Origin: Bradyrhizobium sp. CCBAU 53421
GTDB lineage: Bacteria > Pseudomonadota > Alphaproteobacteria > Rhizobiales > Xanthobacteraceae
Assembly (NCBI RefSeq): GCF_015291625.1
Contig: NZ_CP030047.1
Coordinates: 558,001 to 622,000, forward strand
Length of the DNA: 64,000 nucleotides
Direction: 5' to 3'
In this document: one piece after another, positions 8,675 to 16,422 of the stretch
Numbering within the stretch: position 1 is the stretch's first letter
Layout of the letters: each line of letters opens with the position of its first letter
Notes under the pieces: generated by a model
What the model was told of the DNA's origin: nothing
Seen by the model: the letters and a program-made list of their open reading frames with translations, nothing else
Databases searched by the model: none
Program-made: the position numbers and the translations under genes

Positions 8675-9235
8675 TTAATACACGTCCTTGGCGTCGGCCT
8701 CTTCGCTGGTCTGCACCAGCTCGAGGCTGTTCTCGACCTTGCCGAGCAGTCGGCCGAGGTCGCGGCGTTCCTGCGCGGAAAGACAGGACAGGATCTCCTG
8801 CTCCTTGCGCAGCAGACGCGGGATCAGCTCCTCGTACAGCGCCTGGCCCTTCTTGGTCAGCCGCAGGCGGAATTCGCGGCGGTCGTCGGCGTTCTCGACG
8901 CGCTCGACGATCTCGCGCTCCATCAACGCCGACACCGCGCGGCTGATCGTGGACTTATGGGTGCGGGTGCAGTGCGCGATATACTGCGCGCTGCAGGGAT
9001 CGCTGCGGAAACCGAGCGTGGCAAGCACGCGCCATTCCGGAATGTCGAGGCCGTAGCGCGCCTGATATTCGCTCGACAGCGCCGAGGACACCTCGGCCGC
9101 CAGCCGATTCAGACGGAACGGCATGAAGTGGAAAAGGTCGAGGCGCTTCTTGGTCGGCGCGGCATCGTCGCGCGCGTCCGCTTCCACGGCGCTGCGCGGC
9201 CGGGCTGGAGGCTGGCTTGCAGAGGTTCTGGCCAA
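8675..9235 (-). CDS. MarR-family transcriptional regulator of the homogentisate cluster
   Basis: 186 aa from a TTG at 9235 with GGAGG five bases before it; an alternative TTG at 9247 would overlap that ribosome site. After a ~35-residue disordered N-terminus comes a MarR winged helix: EWRVLATLGFRSDPC, AQYIAHCTRTHKSTISRAVSALMEREIVERVENADDRREFRLRLTKKG. Divergent from the flavoprotein hydroxylase gene. A palindrome TAGTNNCANNTGNNACTA sits in the shared promoter region at 9284-9301, so it probably represses the aromatic operon and itself, relieved by an aromatic ligand. Confidence 0.87.
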   Translation of the reverse strand: MARTSASQPPARPRSAVEADARDDAAPTKKRLDLFHFMPFRLNRLAAEVSSALSSEYQARYGLDIPEWRVLATLGFRSDPCSAQYIAHCTRTHKSTISRAVSALMEREIVERVENADDRREFRLRLTKKGQALYEELIPRLLRKEQEILSCLSAQERRDLGRLLGKVENSLELVQTSEEADAKDVY

Positions 9236-9283
9236 AAATTCCTCCAATTTGAGTTGACGGCGAGCCCGACTGGGAGTTTAAGA

Positions 9284-9301
9284 TAGTTGCAAGTGAGACT
9301 A
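9284..9301. promoter_or_regulatory. candidate MarR operator
   Basis: An 18-bp imperfect palindrome whose symmetrical positions read TAGTNNCANNTGNNACTA, about 50 bp before the MarR start and 130 bp before the hydroxylase gene. The layout resembles operators of aromatic-responsive MarR proteins. Not experimentally shown. Confidence 0.55.
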
Positions 9302-9429
9302 ATTTAGCAAGGTCACGGCCGGCCCGCAAGGTCCTGGTCGTAATCCAGTCACACAAGCCGCAGCTCGAGCACAAAATAAGGGCCGGCGGCACCAGGGAAC
9401 ATCCAGGGTCACGCAATTAGGGTCACGCA

Positions 9430-11058
9430 ATGGCATCAGCCAACACGGCACAGGCCAAAACCCAATTCGGCTATCGCCGCCATCCCGACCAGGACCGGTC
9501 GGGCGCCAATGTCGCGGAGCATCCGGTCGTCGTGGTCGGCGCTGGGCCGGTGGGATTGTCGCTCGCGATCGATCTTGCGCAGCGCGGCCAGCGCGTGGTG
9601 CTGCTCGACGATGCCGACCGGATCGGCGAGGGCTCGCGGGCGATCTGCTTCTCGAAACGCTCGCTCGAATTCTGGGATCGCCTCGGCGTCGGCGACCGCA
9701 TGGTCGAGAAGGGCGTGGTGTGGAGCGTCGGCAAGATTTTTCACGGCGCCTCGCAGCTCTACCAGTTCAATCTTCTTCCTGAAGAAGGCCACAAGCGGCC
9801 GGCTTTCATCAATCTGCAGCAGTTCTACGCCGAGGCCTATCTGGTCGACCGAGTTGAGCAGCTGCCTGAGATCGACCTGCGCTGGCGCAACAAGGTGATC
9901 GCGCTGGAGAGCCGCAACGATGGCGTCGCGCTGACGATCGCGACGCCTGAAGGCTCCTATCAGGTGCATGCCTCCTTCGTTGTCGCCTGCGACGGTGCGC
10001 GGTCCTCGCTGCGGCAGATGGTCGGCGCCGAGTTTGCAGGCCAGGTGTTCGAGGACCAGTTCCTGATCGCCGACGTCAAGATGACGGCGGCGTTTCCGAC
10101 CGAGCGCTGGTTCTGGTTCGATCCGCCGTTCCACGCCGGGCGCTCGGCGCTGCTGCACAAGCAACCGGACGATATCTGGCGGATCGACCTGCAGCTCAAT
10201 CCCGATGCTGATCCGGTCGCCGAGAAGCAGCCCGAGAACGTCCGACCGCGGATCGAGCGCATGCTCGGCCATGACAAGTTCGAGTTCGAGTGGATCTCGC
10301 TGTACAAGTTCCAGTGCCGCCGGATGGCCAGGTTCATCCACGGCCGGGTGATCTTTGCCGGTGATTCCGCCCACCAGGTCTCGCCGTTCGGCGCGCGCGG
10401 CGCCAATTCCGGGCTCGAGGACGCCGAGAATCTGGCGTGGAAGCTCGACCGCGTGCTGCGCCGGCTGTCGCCGGAAGGTCTGCTTGAGACCTATCACATC
10501 GAGCGCAGCGCGGCGGCGGACGAGAACATCCGCGAGTCCACCCGCTCGACCGATTTCATGGCGCCGGTAACCCGGCAGGAGGCGCGGCTGCGCCAGGCCG
10601 TGCTGTCGCTCGCAGAGGATACCGAGTTCGGCAAGCGCATGGTCAATGGCGGCCGGTTGTCGGTGCCGTCGGTCTACGACACGCCGCTGTCGAGTGAGGA
10701 TCGTGACGACTGGCGCGGCGGCCCGCGACCGGGCACCTCGATGCCGGATGCGCCGGTGACCGAGCAGGGCGGCGGTTCCAGCTATTTGACCGACGTTTTC
10801 ATCAAGAAGGGAACACGCTTCACGCTGCTGGAGTTTGGCAATGGCACAGCTCTCGATGTGCCTGATGGCGTCGGCACCATCCGCGTCGGCGGCGAGGGTG
10901 GGCTGGTCGACGCGCAGGGCCTCGCCGGCAAGCGCTACGATGCCGAGCCCGGCACTGCCTATCTGCTGCGGCCCGATGGTTATGTCGCGGCGCGCTTCCG
11001 GAAAGCGGCGCGGCCGGCGCTCGACGCGGCACTGGCGCGCGCATCAGGCGTGAACTGA
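9430..11058 (+). CDS. FAD-dependent aromatic hydroxylase (PheA/TfdB/MhpA-type), homogentisate-cluster member
   Basis: 542 aa. N-terminal FAD-binding motif VVVVGAGPVGLSLAIDLAQRG, middle motif VACDGARSSLR (the DG fingerprint), second FAD motif GRVIFAGDSAHQVSPFGARGANSGLEDAENLAWKL, and a C-terminal thioredoxin-like domain typical of phenol hydroxylases. Start at the ATG after a duplicated AGGGTCACGCAAT segment. The operon continues with a DUF2783 protein, a metallo-hydrolase and hmgA, so the likely product is homogentisate or a precursor. I infer a role like MhaA, the 3-hydroxyphenylacetate 6-hydroxylase of Pseudomonas, but other phenolic substrates fit the family. Confidence 0.85.
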   Translation: MASANTAQAKTQFGYRRHPDQDRSGANVAEHPVVVVGAGPVGLSLAIDLAQRGQRVVLLDDADRIGEGSRAICFSKRSLEFWDRLGVGDRMVEKGVVWSVGKIFHGASQLYQFNLLPEEGHKRPAFINLQQFYAEAYLVDRVEQLPEIDLRWRNKVIALESRNDGVALTIATPEGSYQVHASFVVACDGARSSLRQMVGAEFAGQVFEDQFLIADVKMTAAFPTERWFWFDPPFHAGRSALLHKQPDDIWRIDLQLNPDADPVAEKQPENVRPRIERMLGHDKFEFEWISLYKFQCRRMARFIHGRVIFAGDSAHQVSPFGARGANSGLEDAENLAWKLDRVLRRLSPEGLLETYHIERSAAADENIRESTRSTDFMAPVTRQEARLRQAVLSLAEDTEFGKRMVNGGRLSVPSVYDTPLSSEDRDDWRGGPRPGTSMPDAPVTEQGGGSSYLTDVFIKKGTRFTLLEFGNGTALDVPDGVGTIRVGGEGGLVDAQGLAGKRYDAEPGTAYLLRPDGYVAARFRKAARPALDAALARASGVN

Positions 11059-11068
11059 GGGATCTGCG

Positions 11069-11299
11069 ATGGCGCTGTCGACCAGTTCGAACTTCGCAAA
11101 GCCCGATGACGCCTTCCGCGCTATCGTCGAGGCACATCGCGGCCTCACCGAGGCGCAAAGCGCCGATCTCGATGCGACGCTGGTTCTGGTGCTCGCCAAC
11201 CACATCGGCGATCTCGACGTGCTACGCGAGGCGATCGCGCTGGCGAAGCGGCGCATGCTGGACGCGAGCCAGCAGCAGCAACAACAGCAACAACAATAG
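11069..11299 (+). CDS. DUF2783 small protein with C-terminal polyglutamine tail
   Basis: 76 aa, 10 bp after the hydroxylase. The body (DDAFRAIVEAHRGLTEAQSADLDATLVLVLANHIGDLDVLREAIALAKRRM) matches the DUF2783 pattern, a mostly helical small domain usually found next to such flavoprotein hydroxylases. In Pseudomonas the two-component 3-hydroxyphenylacetate hydroxylase has a small coupling protein, MhaB, in the same place, so a coupling role is a reasonable inference. The protein ends in nine consecutive Gln from a CAG/CAA repeat (about 11270-11296), which may vary in length between strains. Confidence 0.8.
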   Translation: MALSTSSNFAKPDDAFRAIVEAHRGLTEAQSADLDATLVLVLANHIGDLDVLREAIALAKRRMLDASQQQQQQQQQ

Positions 11300-11327
11300 C
11301 ACTGATCAAACGGACAGGATTGAACTG

Positions 11328-12284
11328 ATGGCCAAAGGTTTCGCATCGACCACGGATCTCGCCGAGAAGAAGGTCACCTTCTCCGAGATCGGCACCGATC
11401 TCTACGCCTTCACCGCCGAGGGCGATCCCAACACTGCCGTGATCGTCGGCGACGACGGCTGCCTGGTGTTCGACGCGCAGGCAACGCCCGCGATGGCCAA
11501 CAAGGTGATCGAGCGGGTCAAGACCGTCACCGACAAGCCGATCAAATATGTCGTGCTGTCGCATTATCACGCGGTGCGCGTGCTCGGCGCCTCCGCTTAC
11601 AAGGCGCAGGGCATCGTCGCCTCGCAGGAGACCTATCGCCTGATCCAGGAGCGCGGCCAGCAGGACTGGGATTCCGAATACGGCCGCTTCCCGCGACTGT
11701 TCCAGGATGCAGCGAGCATTCCCGGCCTGACCTGGCCGACGCTGACCTTCGAGGGCGAGATGTCGATCTATCTCGGCAAGCGCGAGGTGCGGCTGATGCA
11801 GCTCGGCGCCGGCCACACCTCGGGCGATATCGTCGCCTGGGTGCCGGATGCCGAGGTGATGTTCTCCGGCGACCTCATCGAATATCACTCGGCCTGCTAT
11901 TGCGGCGATGCACATCTGCGCGAATGGCCGATGACCTTGAACGAGATCCGCGCCTTCAATCCGAAGGCGATCGCGCCGGGCCGCGGCGATGCGCTGAAGG
12001 GCCTCGAGACCGGACGCGATGCGATCGCGATGACCCGCGACTTCGTCACCACGCTCTACGGCGCCGCCGAAGCGTCCGTCGCCAAGGGCCGCAGCCTGAA
12101 GGAATCGATGGCGGCGACGCGCGAGGTGATGGATCCGAAGTTCTCGAAGTTCGCAATCTACGAGCATTGCCTGCCGTTCAACGTTTCGCGCGCCTATGAC
12201 GAGGCGTCCGGGATCGACGATCCCGTGATCTGGACCGACAAGCGCGACCAGGAAATGTGGGCCGCCCTGCAAGGAGGAGGATAG
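11328..12284 (+). CDS. metallo-beta-lactamase-fold protein with degenerate HxHxDH motif
   Basis: 318 aa from the ATG at 11328 ([21 protein letters not shown]). The fold is clear: [67 protein letters not shown]. The first metal motif reads H-Y-H-A-V-R where active members have HxHxDH, so the Asp and third His of the second zinc site are missing while the later His (GAGHTSGD) and Asp (SGDLI) remain. It may bind one metal or a different one, or may not be a hydrolase. It ends two bases before the hmgA start, so it is tightly linked to homogentisate breakdown. Confidence 0.82.
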   Translation: MAKGFASTTDLAEKKVTFSEIGTDLYAFTAEGDPNTAVIVGDDGCLVFDAQATPAMANKVIERVKTVTDKPIKYVVLSHYHAVRVLGASAYKAQGIVASQETYRLIQERGQQDWDSEYGRFPRLFQDAASIPGLTWPTLTFEGEMSIYLGKREVRLMQLGAGHTSGDIVAWVPDAEVMFSGDLIEYHSACYCGDAHLREWPMTLNEIRAFNPKAIAPGRGDALKGLETGRDAIAMTRDFVTTLYGAAEASVAKGRSLKESMAATREVMDPKFSKFAIYEHCLPFNVSRAYDEASGIDDPVIWTDKRDQEMWAALQGGG

Positions 12285-12286
12285 TC

Positions 12287-13633
12287 GTGAACATCAACAC
12301 CTCGCCTGATCAGATCGTTCGCAGCTCGGGGCAGGTCACCCCGGGCTACATGTCCGGCTTCGGCAACAGCTTCGAGACCGAGGCCTTGCCCGGCGCACTG
12401 CCGATGGGGCGCAACTCGCCGCAGCGCTGCGCTTACGGGCTCTATGCCGAGCAATTGTCCGGCTCGCCGTTCACGGCGCCGCGCGGCACCAATGAACGCT
12501 CCTGGCTGTATCGTATCCGCCCGTCGGTGCGGCATTCGGGCCGCTTCGCCAAGGCAGATAGCGGGCTGTGGCGCACCGCGCCGTGCCACGAATACGACAT
12601 GCCGATCGCGCAACTGCGCTGGGACCCGGCGCCGATCCCGAAGGAGGACATGACCTTCCTGCAGGGCGTGCAGACCATGACCACGGCGGGCGATGCCAAT
12701 ACCCAAGCGGGTATGGCGGCGCACATCTATCTCATCACCAAATCGATGGTCGATCAGCATTTCTACAATGCCGATGGCGAGATGATGTTCGTGTTGCAGC
12801 AGGGCAATCTGCGCCTCGTCACCGAGTTCGGCCGCATCGATGCCGAGCCGGGCGAGATCGTGGTGATCCCGCGCGGCGTGAAATTCCGCGTCGAGATTCC
12901 GAATGGCCCCGCGCGCGGTTATCTCTGCGAGAATTACGGCGGCGCCTTCACGCTGCCGGAGCGCGGCCCGATCGGTGCCAACTGCCTCGCCAACTCGCGC
13001 GACTTCCTGACGCCGGTGGCGGCCTACGAGGACAAGGACACGCCGACCGAGCTCTACGTGAAGTGGGGCGGCTCGCTGTTCAAGACCACGTTGCCGCATT
13101 CGCCGATCGACGTCGTCGCCTGGCACGGCAATTACGCGCCCTACAAATACGATCTACGCACCTTCTCGCCGGTCGGCGCGATCGCCTTCGATCATCCCGA
13201 TCCGTCGATCTTCACGGTGCTGACCTCGCCGTCGGAGACCGCCGGCACCGCGAATATCGACTTCGTGATCTTCCCGGAGCGCTGGATGGTGGCCGATAAC
13301 ACCTTCCGCCCGCCGTGGTACCACATGAACATCATGTCCGAGTTCATGGGCCTGATCTACGGCGTCTACGACGCCAAGCCGCAAGGCTTCGTGCCGGGCG
13401 GCATCTCGCTGCATAATTGCATGCTGCCGCACGGCCCCGACCGCGAAGCCTTCGAGCACGCCAGCAACTCTGAGCTGAAGCCGGTGAAGCTGACCGGCAC
13501 GATGGCCTTCATGTTCGAGACCCGTTTCCCGCAGCGCGTGACGCAGCACGCCGCGACGTCGTCGACGCTGCAGGATGATTACTCGGATTGCTGGAAGGGC
13601 TTGGAAAAGAAGTTCGACCCGACCAAGCCGTGA
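12287..13633 (+). CDS. hmgA: homogentisate 1,2-dioxygenase
   Basis: 448 aa from a GTG at 12287 preceded by AGGAGGAGG. Opens the ring of homogentisate to maleylacetoacetate using Fe(II) and O2. Recognised by [55 protein letters not shown] (His and Glu iron ligands) and [20 protein letters not shown] (later His ligand). Length agrees with the family. Last gene of the run that starts with the hydroxylase; fumarylacetoacetase follows after a 200-bp repeat-bearing gap. No maleylacetoacetate isomerase gene is seen in the window. Confidence 0.96.
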   Translation: MNINTSPDQIVRSSGQVTPGYMSGFGNSFETEALPGALPMGRNSPQRCAYGLYAEQLSGSPFTAPRGTNERSWLYRIRPSVRHSGRFAKADSGLWRTAPCHEYDMPIAQLRWDPAPIPKEDMTFLQGVQTMTTAGDANTQAGMAAHIYLITKSMVDQHFYNADGEMMFVLQQGNLRLVTEFGRIDAEPGEIVVIPRGVKFRVEIPNGPARGYLCENYGGAFTLPERGPIGANCLANSRDFLTPVAAYEDKDTPTELYVKWGGSLFKTTLPHSPIDVVAWHGNYAPYKYDLRTFSPVGAIAFDHPDPSIFTVLTSPSETAGTANIDFVIFPERWMVADNTFRPPWYHMNIMSEFMGLIYGVYDAKPQGFVPGGISLHNCMLPHGPDREAFEHASNSELKPVKLTGTMAFMFETRFPQRVTQHAATSSTLQDDYSDCWKGLEKKFDPTKP

Positions 13634-13636
13634 TCT

Positions 13637-13795
13637 GACCCTCCCCTGTAGGGGGTCGGTTCGCATGCAGCGAAGCGGAATGCGAAACGGGGTGGGGTGA
13701 TCTTTCAACACGGGCAGTGTGTTCGCGGATAGACTGTCACCCCACCCCGCCGCTCATTTCATTCGCGTCGACCCTCCCCCTCCAGGGGAGGGTGA
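13637..13795. repeat. inverted intergenic repeat between hmgA and fahA (GACCCTCCCC type)
   Basis: The left arm begins GACCCTCCCCTGTAGGG and runs to GGGGTGGGGTGA; the right arm begins TCACCCCACCCCGCCGCTC and ends CCAGGGGAGGGTGA. The two halves can fold into a long stem, with smaller hairpins CCCTCCCC/GGGG at each end. Being inside an apparent operon, it could attenuate or process the hmgA-fahA transcript. The same CCCTCCCC hairpin recurs at 57977-58003. Confidence 0.75.
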
Positions 13796-13836
13796 AGAAG
13801 ATCAGCTGTTGCACCGGATTGCACATCGGAACCACA

Positions 13837-15108
13837 ATGCCCCACCCCAACGACCCAATGCTCCGCTCCTTCATCGACGTCGCGCCGACCTCCGACTTCC
13901 CGATCCAGAACCTGCCCTATGGCGTGTTCTCGTCGAAGGACGGCCTTGCGCCGCGCGTCGGGGTTGCGATCGGCGACTATGTGCTCGACCTCTGGGAGCT
14001 CGAGCAGGACTCGCGGCTCGATGTCGGGCCGCTCGGCGTGTTCTCGCAACCATCACTCAATGCCTTCATGGCGCTTGGGCCGAAGGTATGGTCGGCGACG
14101 CGGGCGCGGATCAGCGAGCTGTTGCGCTCGGATCACCCGGAGCTGCGCGACAACAGGGAGTTGCGGGCGCGGGCGCTGGTGCCGATAGCCGACGTCCGGC
14201 TGCACATGCCGTTCGCCGTCTCGGGCTATACCGACTTCTATTCGTCGAAAGAGCACGCCACCAATGTCGGCGTCATGTTCCGCGGCAAGGACAATGCGCT
14301 GCAGCCGAACTGGCTGCACATGCCGATCGGCTACAACGGCCGCGCCTCGACCGTCGTCGTGAGCGGCACCAAGGTCAAGCGGCCGCGCGGTCAGCTCAAG
14401 CCGCCGACCGCAGAGGTGCCGAGCTTCGGCCCGTGCAAGCGGCTCGACTTCGAATTGGAGATGGGTGTCGTCGTTGGACAGGCGTCAGCGATGGGCGAGA
14501 TGCTGACCGAGAAGCAGGCCGAGGAGATGATCTTCGGCTTCGTCATCCTCAACGACTGGAGCGCGCGCGACATCCAGCAATGGGAGTATGTGCCGCTCGG
14601 CCCATTCCAGGCCAAGGCGTTCGCGACCTCGATCAGCCCGTGGGTGGTGACGCGCGAGGCGCTGGAGCCGTTCCGCATGCAGGGCCCGGCGCAGCAGCCG
14701 GAGCCGCTGGCCTATCTCAAGCAGGCCCAGCCGAACAATTACGACTTGCAGCTCGACGTGAGCTTGCGCGCCGGTGCGATGAACGAGGCGAAGACGATCT
14801 GCAGCACCAACTTCAAATACATGTACTGGTCGTCGGTGCAGCAGCTGGTGCACCACGCTTCCAGCGGCTGCGCGATGAATGTCGGCGACCTCCTCGGGTC
14901 CGGCACGATCTCCGGCCCCGAAAAGCACCAGCGCGGCAGCTTGCTCGAAATCAGCTGGAACGGCACCGAGCCGGTCGAGCTTGCCAGCGGCGTGACCCGT
15001 TCGTTCCTCGAAAACGGCGACTCGCTCGTCATGCGCGGCTGGTGCCAGGGCGACGGCTACCGCGTCGGGTTTGGCGAGGTCGAAGGCACGATCGTCGCGG
15101 CGGAGTGA
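13837..15108 (+). CDS. fahA: fumarylacetoacetase
   Basis: 423 aa from the ATG at 13837 (MPHPNDPMLRSFIDVAPTSDFPIQNLPYGVFS); the frame extends upstream only into the repeat. Cleaves fumarylacetoacetate to fumarate and acetoacetate, the last step of tyrosine breakdown. FAH-type features: VSGYTDFYSSKEHATNVG (catalytic His region), RLDFELEMGVVVG (metal-binding Glu residues), GFVILNDWSARDIQQWEYVPLGPF (metal Asp), and GDLLGSGTISGPE. Full length for the family. Confidence 0.95.
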   Translation: MPHPNDPMLRSFIDVAPTSDFPIQNLPYGVFSSKDGLAPRVGVAIGDYVLDLWELEQDSRLDVGPLGVFSQPSLNAFMALGPKVWSATRARISELLRSDHPELRDNRELRARALVPIADVRLHMPFAVSGYTDFYSSKEHATNVGVMFRGKDNALQPNWLHMPIGYNGRASTVVVSGTKVKRPRGQLKPPTAEVPSFGPCKRLDFELEMGVVVGQASAMGEMLTEKQAEEMIFGFVILNDWSARDIQQWEYVPLGPFQAKAFATSISPWVVTREALEPFRMQGPAQQPEPLAYLKQAQPNNYDLQLDVSLRAGAMNEAKTICSTNFKYMYWSSVQQLVHHASSGCAMNVGDLLGSGTISGPEKHQRGSLLEISWNGTEPVELASGVTRSFLENGDSLVMRGWCQGDGYRVGFGEVEGTIVAAE

Positions 15109-15114
15109 CGCATT

Positions 15115-15235
15115 CGTCATTGCGAGCCAACGGGTCGCGCGAATGCGCGCCCGATGACAGGCTCCGCGAAGCAATCCATCGATCCGCGTATGATGATGGG
15201 TGGATTGCTTCGTCGCTTCGCTCCTCGCAATGACG
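15115..15235. repeat. rhizobial palindromic intergenic repeat (CGTCATTGCGAG type)
   Basis: Arms CGTCATTGCGAGCCAACGG and GCTCCTCGCAATGACG enclose AAGCAATCCATCGATCC / GGTGGATTGCTTCGTCG, giving a long imperfect stem. A common rhizobial intergenic element, here between the convergent fahA and DUF1272 genes. Confidence 0.78.
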
Positions 15236-15243
15236 AGAAGAGA

Positions 15244-15555
15244 TCACCGCTCCTCCGGCCTGACATCCCTCAGCCGCGCCGTGTTCGCCGCGACGTCATC
15301 AAGGCTGTATTTCAGATGCACCCGCTTGTCCGACGGCGGCTGGTTCACGGTGCAGACGCCCGCCCGCCACGGCTTGGCCGGGCGGATCGGCCGCGGCGCA
15401 AAGCCGCCGCCGCAGTTCGGGCAGACATTGCCGAGCTTGGTCTCGGCGCAATCAGCACAGAACGTGCATTCGTAGGAACAGATCCGCGCATCGACGGCGC
15501 TCGGTGGCAGGTCCTTGTCGCAATATTCGCAGTTCGGTCGCAGCTGCAGCGCCAT
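15244..15555 (-). CDS. DUF1272 cysteine-rich protein
   Basis: 103 aa from MALQLRPNCEYCDKDLPP at 15555; 24 further codons of open frame come from the repeat and are not coding. Cysteine pairs occur as CEYC, CSYECTFCADC and CPNC, a layout for two small zinc sites typical of DUF1272. The C-terminal ~40 residues (RPAKPWRAGVCTVNQPP) are Arg/Pro-rich. Function unknown. Flanked on both sides by palindromic repeats, so it is probably its own transcription unit. Confidence 0.8.
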   Translation of the reverse strand: MALQLRPNCEYCDKDLPPSAVDARICSYECTFCADCAETKLGNVCPNCGGGFAPRPIRPAKPWRAGVCTVNQPPSDKRVHLKYSLDDVAANTARLRDVRPEER

Positions 15556-15595
15556 GGCTTTCCTCAGATTCCTGGATGCCGCAGACACCGCTGCA

Positions 15596-15725
15596 CCTCT
15601 CCCCTTGTGGGAGAGGTCGGATCGCATCGCAAGATGCGATCCGGGTGAGGGGTCACGGTCTCTCGGCAGAGGGTGCTTCGCGGAGAGAACCCCTCACCCC
15701 AACCCTCTCCCACAAGGGGAGAGGG
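15596..15725. repeat. inverted intergenic repeat (CCTCTCCCC type)
   Basis: Left arm CCTCTCCCCTTGTGGGAGAG, right arm CCCTCTCCCACAAGGGGAGA; the middle includes GATGCGATCCGGGTGAGGGG against CCCCTCACCCC. A near-perfect large stem-loop upstream of the DUF1272 gene. Confidence 0.8.
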
Positions 15726-15821
15726 AGCCCACTACCGATGTCGCGGTATCGAACCAATTCGCACAGATGATCGCAGGTCGTGCCACTGAAGCGAATGACG
15801 GAATTCCCTCGATTCGCGCCA

Positions 15822-16298
15822 TCACGCCTGTAACGATTTCAACGGCAGCCTGGTGCTCTCCTTCAGGCGATCGAGCACGATCGAGGAGCGCACATGCGCC
15901 ACGCTCTGGTGCGGCATCAGCACGTTGTTGACGATGTCCGACAGGCTCTTGAGGTCGCGCAGCATCACCTTCAGCACGTAGTCGGCATCGCCGGTCAGCG
16001 CATAGGCCTCCTGGATGTCGTCGACGCGGTTGACCAGTTCGCGAAACCGCTTGGCATTGTCGGGCGAGTGGGTCGCCAGCGTGATGTGGATGAAGGCGAT
16101 CAGGCCGAAGCCGAGCGCCTCGCCGGCGAGGTCGGCGTGATAGCCGGAGATCACCTTCTCCTCCTCCAGCCGCATCCGCCGCCGCGAGCATTGCGAGGCT
16201 GACAGCCCGACGAGGTCGGCCAGCTGCTGGTTGGTCAGCCGGCCGTCGTCTTGCAGGGCGGCGAGCATTTTGAGGTCGAAGGCGTCGACTTCAGGCAT
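15822..16298 (-). CDS. Lrp/AsnC-family regulator divergent from HPPD
   Basis: 158 aa. N-terminal winged helix DAFDLKMLAALQDDGRLTNQQLADLVGLSASQCSRRRMRLEEEKVI, then an AsnC/RAM ligand domain (FGLIAFIHITLA, AYALTGDADYVLKVMLRDLKSL). Such proteins form octamers that sense amino acids. Its divergent position 124 bp from the 4-hydroxyphenylpyruvate dioxygenase gene suggests control of tyrosine catabolism in response to an aromatic amino acid. A rough inverted repeat lies between the two genes at 16327-16368. Confidence 0.9.
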   Translation of the reverse strand: MPEVDAFDLKMLAALQDDGRLTNQQLADLVGLSASQCSRRRMRLEEEKVISGYHADLAGEALGFGLIAFIHITLATHSPDNAKRFRELVNRVDDIQEAYALTGDADYVLKVMLRDLKSLSDIVNNVLMPHQSVAHVRSSIVLDRLKESTRLPLKSLQA

Positions 16299-16326
16299 GC
16301 GTCAAATATCCATTCCATGCACGGAT

Positions 16327-16368
16327 CGTGCGCAATAATAGCGAAGCGAGCCCTATTTTGCACGCACG
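16327..16368. promoter_or_regulatory. possible Lrp-type operator region between lrp and hppD
   Basis: CGTGCGCAATAATAG and CCTATTTTGCACGCACG form an inverted repeat with a two-base shift and a short AT-rich centre, as loosely seen at Lrp/AsnC sites. Weak by itself; position in the divergent promoter is the main support. Confidence 0.35.
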
Positions 16369-16422
16369 TTGCGCCTCAAGTGACGGAAACTGATCTCCAG
16401 ACAAATCAGGGAGTTACCCGCC

